Shown here: positions 1 through 5,181 of the stretch, piece by piece | How the letters are laid out: every line of letters begins with the position of its first letter | Position numbering within the stretch: the stretch's first letter is position 1 | Source: Pseudomonadota bacterium | GTDB taxonomy: Bacteria; Pseudomonadota; Gammaproteobacteria; Steroidobacterales; Steroidobacteraceae | Direction of reading: 5' to 3' | Length of the DNA stretch: 5,181 nt | NCBI GenBank assembly: GCA_021779875.1 | Contig: JAJXZV010000320.1 | Coordinates: forward strand, 1-5,181 | Notes under the pieces: model-generated | Seen by the model: the letters and a program-made list of their open reading frames with translations, nothing else | Database searches by the model: none | Told to the model about the DNA's origin: nothing | Program-made: the position numbers and the translations under genes

Positions 1-751
1 CCAGCCCGATGGCCGCGCGCGGCGACAGGCCGACGCCGCCGGCCGCCTCGCTGCGGGTGCGCGCGACCAGCGACTGCACGTAGTCGAGCAGGGCGGGCGC
101 GACGTGCACCCGCTGCGCCCGCTGTTGCCAGTCGCGCAGGGCCTCCGGCGAGAGCGCCGGTCCCAGCGAGCCGAGCAGCTCGCGCCGATCGACGCCGTTC
201 AGCAGTTCGCGCTCGGCCGCCGCGGAGGGCAGGCCGAGGTGCACGCGCATCAGGAACCGGTCGAGCTGGGACTCCGGCAGGGGAAAGGTGCCGGCCTGGT
301 CGTGCGGATTCTGGGTGGCGATCACGAAGAACGGCTCGGGCAGCGCCATGGTGCGTCCGTCGATGGTCACCTGCCGCTCCTCCATCGCCTCGAGCAGCGC
401 GCTCTGCGCCTTGGGGGATGCGCGGTTGATCTCGTCGGCGAGCACGACCTGGGCGAAGATGGGGCCTCGCTGAAAGCGGAACTTGCCCGTCTCGCGGTCG
501 AAGATCGAGACGCCGAGGACGTCGGAGGGCAGCAGATCGCTCGTGAACTGCACGCGCTGGAAGACGAGTCCGAGGGTCTTCGCGAGCGCATGGGCGAGCG
601 TGGTCTTGCCGACCCCCGGAAGATCCTCGATCAGCAGGTGCCCGCCGGCGAGCAGGCAGGCGAGGCACAGGCGCACCTGCGGGTCCTTGCCGAGGATGAC
701 GCGGTCGAGCTGCGCGCGGACGGCGTCCAAGCTGGTCGGGGCGTGCTGCAT
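1..751 (-). CDS. MoxR-family AAA+ ATPase (partial, C-terminus outside window)
   Basis: I translated this frame by hand from the ATG at 751; 250 residues fit before the left edge. MoxR proteins are cytoplasmic AAA+ ATPases that act as chaperones for maturing or activating partner complexes, often with DUF58 or von Willebrand factor A proteins encoded beside them. Visible motifs: Walker A (PGVGKTT, residues 45-51), Walker B (VVLADEIN, 102-109), sensor 1 (IATQNP, 144-149), a probable arginine finger in LPESQLDRF (158-166) and a sensor 2-like GLSPRA (241-246). The stretch FQRVQFTSDLLPSDVLG (64-80) is typical of the MoxR core and separates it from other AAA+ ATPases. Family members usually have about 300-340 residues, so roughly 60-80 are missing. 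The start is supported by a one-base overlap with the valS stop (TGATG), which suggests translational coupling; no Shine-Dalgarno sequence is seen. The family call is firm, but the client protein cannot be known without the genes to the left. Confidence 0.95.
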   Translation of the reverse strand, partial: MQHAPTSLDAVRAQLDRVILGKDPQVRLCLACLLAGGHLLIEDLPGVGKTTLAHALAKTLGLVFQRVQFTSDLLPSDVLGVSIFDRETGKFRFQRGPIFAQVVLADEINRASPKAQSALLEAMEERQVTIDGRTMALPEPFFVIATQNPHDQAGTFPLPESQLDRFLMRVHLGLPSAAAERELLNGVDRRELLGSLGPALSPEALRDWQQRAQRVHVAPALLDYVQSLVARTRSEAAGGVGLSPRAAIGL

Positions 752-3519
752 CAGCCGGCGAGCATGGCCTGGACGCGCGAGATCTGCGCCGCGAGCTGCC
801 CGATCTCGACGCGCAGCTCCGCGAGCCGCTGCCGGTCCTTGGCCACCACGTCGGCGGGCGCGTTCTTCGCGAAGTCGCCGTTCGAGAGTTTGGCGTCCAG
901 CTTCTGCAGGTCGGCCTCGGCCCGGCGCCGGCGCTTGCCGAGGCGCTCGAGCTCGGCCGCGGGCTCGATCAGCCCGGCCATGGGCACGAGGATCTGCATC
1001 CCGCCGAGCAGCGCCACGGCCGCGATCGGCGCGGATTCGCCGGCCGCGAGCACCCGGGGCTCGCCGATGCCGGCGAGGCGCATCAGGTACGGCAGGGTGG
1101 CGCGCAGGCTCCGCAGGTCCGCGGGCGCCGCGTTCTGCAGCACCACCTCGATCCGGCGGCTCGGCGCGATGTCCATCTCGCCGCGGATCTGCCGGACGCC
1201 CAGGATGAAGTCCATCACCCAGCGCATCTGCGCCTCGGCCTCCGGGTCCGCCGGGAGGCCGCCCGCGGTCGGGAACGGCGCGCGCATGATGGTCTCGCCG
1301 GCCGCGCCGGCGAGCGGCGCGACGCGCTGCCATATCTCCTCGCTGATGAACGGCGCGAGCGGGTGCAGCGCGCGCAGCAGCGCCTCGAGCGTGTGCACCA
1401 GCGTGCGCCGGGTCGCGCGCTTCTCCGATTCGTCCGCCGAGTCCGACTGCAGCACCGCCTTGGACAGCTCCAGGTACCAGTCGCAGAATTCGTGCCAGGT
1501 GAACTCGTACAGGGCGTTGCAGACCGCGTCGATCCGGTACTCGGCGAAGCCGGCCGCGATCCGGCCGAGCGCGGCGCCGAGGCGCGCCTGGATCCAGCGG
1601 TCGGCGAGGCTCGGCCGCGCGCCCTCCGGCCGCAGGTCCTGGCCCTCGACGTTCATGAGCGCGTAGCGCGCGGCGTTCCACAGCTTGTTGCAGAAGTTGC
1701 GGTAGTTCTCGACCCGGCTCATGTCGAAGCGCAGGTCGCGGCTCTGGGTCGCGAGCGAGGCGAAGCACAGGCGCAGCGCGTCGGTGCCGAAGGCGGGAAT
1801 GCCGCCGGGGAACTGCCGGCGGGTCGCCTTCTCGATGACCGGCTTCATCTGCGGCTGCATCAGGCCGGCGGTGCGCTTGGCGAGCAGGTCCTCGAGCGTG
1901 ATGCCGTCGACGACGTCGAGCGGATCGATCACGTTGCCCTTGGATTTCGACATCTTCTGGCCGTCGTGATCGCGGATCAGGCCATGCACGTACACCTCGC
2001 GGAACGGGGCCTCGCCGGTGAACTTCAGGCCCATCATGATCATGCGGGCCACCCAGAAGAAGATGATGTCGAACCCGGTGACCAGCACCGAGGTCGGATA
2101 GTACTTGCGCAGGGCCGCGGTGTCCTGCGGCCAGCCCTGGGTGGAGAAGGGCCACAGCGCCGAGGAGAACCAGGTGTCGAGCACGTCCTCGTCCTGGCGC
2201 AGGGGGACGGAGGCGTCGATGCCGTAGGCGGCGCGCGCCTGCGCCTCGTCGCGCGCCACGTAGCAGCGGCCCTCGGCGTCATACCACGCCGGAATGCGGT
2301 GTCCCCACCAGAGCTGGCGGCTGATGCACCAATCCTTGATGTTGCGCATCCACTCGAAATAGACGGCCGACCAGTTCTCCGGAACGAAGCGGACGCGCCC
2401 GTCCTCGACCGCGCGGATCGCGGGCTCGGCGAGCGGCGCGATGCGCACGAACCATTGATCCGTGAGCAGCGGCTCGAGGATCGCGTTGCTGCGGTCGCCC
2501 CGCGGCACCATCGATTTGTGCGGCTCGATGCGCTCGATCAGTCCCAGGGCGGTCAGATCGGCCACGACCTTCTGCCGGGCCGCGGCGCGGTCCAGGCCGC
2601 GATAGGCGGGCGGCACGGCCTCGTTGAGCGCCGCCTCCTCGGTCATGACGTTGATGAGCGGCAGGCCGTGGCGCTGCCCGACCTCGTAGTCGTTGAAGTC
2701 GTGCGCGGGCGTGATCTTCACGCAGCCGCTGCCGAAGGCCGGATCGACGTAGTCGTCGGCGATGACCGGGATGAACCGGTCGGCGAGCGGCAGGCGCAGT
2801 TCCTGGCCGATCAGGTGCCGATAGCGCTCGTCCTCCGGGTGCACGGCCACGGCGGTGTCGCCGAACAGCGTCTCGGGGCGCGTCGTGGCGACCACCAAGT
2901 GGCCCTCGCCCCGGCGCAGCGGGTAGCGCAGGTGCCAGAGGCTCCCGGATTCCTCCTCGGCCATGACCTCGAGATCGGACAGCGCGGTCTTCAGCACCGG
3001 GTCCCAATTCACCAGGCGCTTGCCGCGGTAGACCAGCCCCTCCTGATGCAGCCGGACGAACACCTCGGTGACCGCGGCGGACAGGCCCGGATCCATGGTG
3101 AAGCGGTCGCGCCGCCAGTCGACCGAGGCGCCCAGGCGGCGCAGCTGCCGGGCGATCGAGCCGCCCGAGGTCTCCTTCCATTCCCAGACCCGCCGGACGA
3201 AGGCCTCGCGGCCGAGATCGAGGCGGCTGGTGCCGGCGGCGTTCAACTGGCGCTCGACCACCATCTGGGTCGCGATCCCCGCGTGATCGGTGCCCGGCTG
3301 CCACAGGGTGTCGAAACCGCTCATCCGGTGATAGCGGATGAGCGCGTCCATGATGGTGTCCTGGAACGCATGCCCCATGTGCAGCGTGCCGGTCACGTTG
3401 GGCGGCGGGATGACGATCGAGTACGCGGGTCCGGACCCGGTGGGCGCGAACCAGCCGCCGGCCTCCCAGCGCGCGTAGATCCTCGATTCGATGTCGGCAG
3501 GGGAGAACGCTTTGTCCAT
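751..3519 (-). CDS. valS: Valyl-tRNA synthetase (class Ia), complete
   Basis: Charges tRNA(Val) with valine in the cytoplasm, using ATP, and hydrolyses mischarged Thr-tRNA(Val). The 922-residue protein is near the usual bacterial length (E. coli has 951). The Rossmann catalytic domain carries the HIGH motif as HMGH (47-50, after PPPNVTGTL) and [10 protein letters not shown] (76-85). The CP1 editing domain is inserted at roughly 200-390 and shows [11 protein letters not shown] (211-221) and [12 protein letters not shown] (270-281). The catalytic fold resumes with [15 protein letters not shown] (398-412), [13 protein letters not shown] (448-460) and KMSKS (522-526). The anticodon-binding helical domain lies around 600-780. 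The C-terminal 70 residues (about 852-920) form the charged coiled-coil arm typical of bacterial ValRS. The N-terminus [19 protein letters not shown] begins where relatives begin, so the ATG at 3519 is well supported although no Shine-Dalgarno sequence precedes it. All key motifs are intact. It lies 20 bp after a small hypothetical gene and overlaps moxR by one base. Confidence 0.99.
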   Translation of the reverse strand: MDKAFSPADIESRIYARWEAGGWFAPTGSGPAYSIVIPPPNVTGTLHMGHAFQDTIMDALIRYHRMSGFDTLWQPGTDHAGIATQMVVERQLNAAGTSRLDLGREAFVRRVWEWKETSGGSIARQLRRLGASVDWRRDRFTMDPGLSAAVTEVFVRLHQEGLVYRGKRLVNWDPVLKTALSDLEVMAEEESGSLWHLRYPLRRGEGHLVVATTRPETLFGDTAVAVHPEDERYRHLIGQELRLPLADRFIPVIADDYVDPAFGSGCVKITPAHDFNDYEVGQRHGLPLINVMTEEAALNEAVPPAYRGLDRAAARQKVVADLTALGLIERIEPHKSMVPRGDRSNAILEPLLTDQWFVRIAPLAEPAIRAVEDGRVRFVPENWSAVYFEWMRNIKDWCISRQLWWGHRIPAWYDAEGRCYVARDEAQARAAYGIDASVPLRQDEDVLDTWFSSALWPFSTQGWPQDTAALRKYYPTSVLVTGFDIIFFWVARMIMMGLKFTGEAPFREVYVHGLIRDHDGQKMSKSKGNVIDPLDVVDGITLEDLLAKRTAGLMQPQMKPVIEKATRRQFPGGIPAFGTDALRLCFASLATQSRDLRFDMSRVENYRNFCNKLWNAARYALMNVEGQDLRPEGARPSLADRWIQARLGAALGRIAAGFAEYRIDAVCNALYEFTWHEFCDWYLELSKAVLQSDSADESEKRATRRTLVHTLEALLRALHPLAPFISEEIWQRVAPLAGAAGETIMRAPFPTAGGLPADPEAEAQMRWVMDFILGVRQIRGEMDIAPSRRIEVVLQNAAPADLRSLRATLPYLMRLAGIGEPRVLAAGESAPIAAVALLGGMQILVPMAGLIEPAAELERLGKRRRRAEADLQKLDAKLSNGDFAKNAPADVVAKDRQRLAELRVEIGQLAAQISRVQAMLAG
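3318..3344. repeat. 10-bp perfect inverted repeat (7-nt loop) inside the valS coding region
   Basis: The arms CGCTCATCCG (3318-3327) and CGGATGAGCG (3335-3344) are exact reverse complements with a 7-nt spacer. In the valS mRNA this would form a GC-rich hairpin over codons 59-68, within [11 protein letters not shown], about 175 nt from the start codon. There is no U-tract, so it is not a Rho-independent terminator. The encoded residues are partly conserved in ValRS, so the repeat may be incidental to coding. The repeat itself is certain; any function is not. Confidence 0.5.
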
Positions 3520-3540
3520 AACCGGTCGAGTATAACGGTT
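3520..3540 (-). promoter_or_regulatory. valS: Possible weak valS promoter or operator in the 20-bp holC-side leader
   Basis: The whole spacer before the valS ATG reads, on the minus strand, as AACCG (3540-3536), an 11-nt centre, then CGGTT (3524-3520), a perfect 5-bp inverted repeat ending directly at the start codon. The centre holds TATACT (3534-3529), one base from the sigma-70 -10 consensus and AT-rich against a GC-rich background. No good -35 is seen at the right spacing (CGTGGA at about 3557-3552). If used, transcription would begin about 2-4 nt before the ATG, giving a near-leaderless valS mRNA. Short arms and a lone -10 match arise easily by chance, so this is tentative. Confidence 0.2.
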
Positions 3541-3809
3541 CAGACGTCGCGTCCACGCGCCGGCAGGTGCTCGCGCAGCGCCCGGTCGACGAGCTCGGGC
3601 AGCTGCGCGCGCAGCCGATCGAGCACCCGCTCGAACAAGGCCGCCTCGATGTCGCGGGCGGCCTGGTTCAGCAGGGAGTCGGCCAGCTCGAGCGTCGCGG
3701 CGAGGATCGCCGCGTGGGCCGCCTTGACGTCGATCTCCGCCGCCGCGCGCGGTTCGCCGCCGACGGCGTCGGTCAGGATCGGGATGTCGCGAGGATCGGT
3801 CGGCAGCAT
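3540..3809 (-). CDS. Conserved-looking 89-residue hypothetical protein between holC and valS
   Basis: I cannot assign a function. The frame from the ATG at 3809 to the TGA at 3542-3540 gives 89 residues and fills the space between holC (16 bp upstream) and valS (20 bp downstream), which argues that it is a real gene. The N-terminus holds a short peptide-like motif, DIPILTDAV (8-16), followed by a loop rich in Gly, Pro and Ala. From about residue 24 to 82 the sequence looks almost wholly helical and amphipathic, ending in [17 protein letters not shown] (66-82). There is no signal peptide, membrane segment or cysteine, so a cytoplasmic protein is likely. The frame stays open further upstream to 3926, but that part lies inside holC, is low-complexity Ser/Ala/Arg sequence and reads as a shadow. 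From memory, small hypothetical genes occur at this position in other proteobacteria, including Pseudomonas, and the layout resembles the DUF2486 type in Burkholderia; I could not check either. A weak partner role beside HolC is only a guess. Confidence 0.75.
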   Translation of the reverse strand: MLPTDPRDIPILTDAVGGEPRAAAEIDVKAAHAAILAATLELADSLLNQAARDIEAALFERVLDRLRAQLPELVDRALREHLPARGRDV

Positions 3810-3825
3810 GGACGGGGTGCCGTGG

Positions 3826-5181
<1,356 letters not shown>

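Noticed and set aside
104..1666. A 520-codon open frame on the plus strand opposite moxR and the end of valS
   Set aside because: Over 104-751 it is codon-aligned with moxR on the other strand and then runs on into antisense valS as low-complexity Ser/Arg/Ala sequence. This is the usual GC-rich shadow.
3318..3344. The valS hairpin as a transcription terminator
   Set aside because: There is no following U-run on either strand and it sits inside an intact essential gene.
2279..3556. A 425-codon minus-strand frame overlapping valS in another phase
   Set aside because: It is Arg/Ala/Gly/Pro/His-rich with no domain, and is entirely covered by the certain valS frame.

Overview
The window is a compact block of five genes, all read right to left (minus strand), from a GC-rich bacterium. 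Third codon positions are strongly G/C. The pepA–holC–small ORF–valS order and the protein sequences point to a gamma- or betaproteobacterium. The sequence alone does not give a genus.

Layout in transcription order, from high to low coordinates. (1) 5181–4275: the C-terminal ~60% of PepA, a leucyl aminopeptidase of the M17 family; its N-terminal domain lies beyond the right edge. (2) 4278–3826: holC, the chi subunit of DNA polymerase III, whose start codon overlaps the pepA stop (ATGA). (3) 3809–3540: an 89-residue conserved-looking hypothetical protein. (4) 3519–751: a complete valS, valyl-tRNA synthetase, 922 residues. (5) 751–1: the N-terminal 250 residues of a MoxR-family AAA+ ATPase, whose ATG shares one base with the valS stop (TGATG); its C-terminus lies beyond the left edge.

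Gaps between genes are 16 bp, 20 bp or negative, no Rho-independent terminator is visible, and there is no gene-free stretch over 20 bp. The five genes are probably transcribed together, with translation coupled at least at pepA/holC and valS/moxR. They act in different processes: peptide turnover, bridging of the clamp loader to SSB, tRNA charging, and protein maturation by a MoxR chaperone. The grouping therefore looks like a conserved housekeeping cluster with a moxR locus attached downstream, not one pathway.

I found no mobile element, CRISPR array, RNA gene or clearly new system. The points worth a second look are the unassigned 89-residue protein, the very short holC-side leader of valS with a -10-like element inside a small inverted repeat, the lack of Shine-Dalgarno sequences at all four visible starts, and the coupling of moxR to valS. 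Very long open frames on the plus strand are codon-aligned shadows of the real genes.
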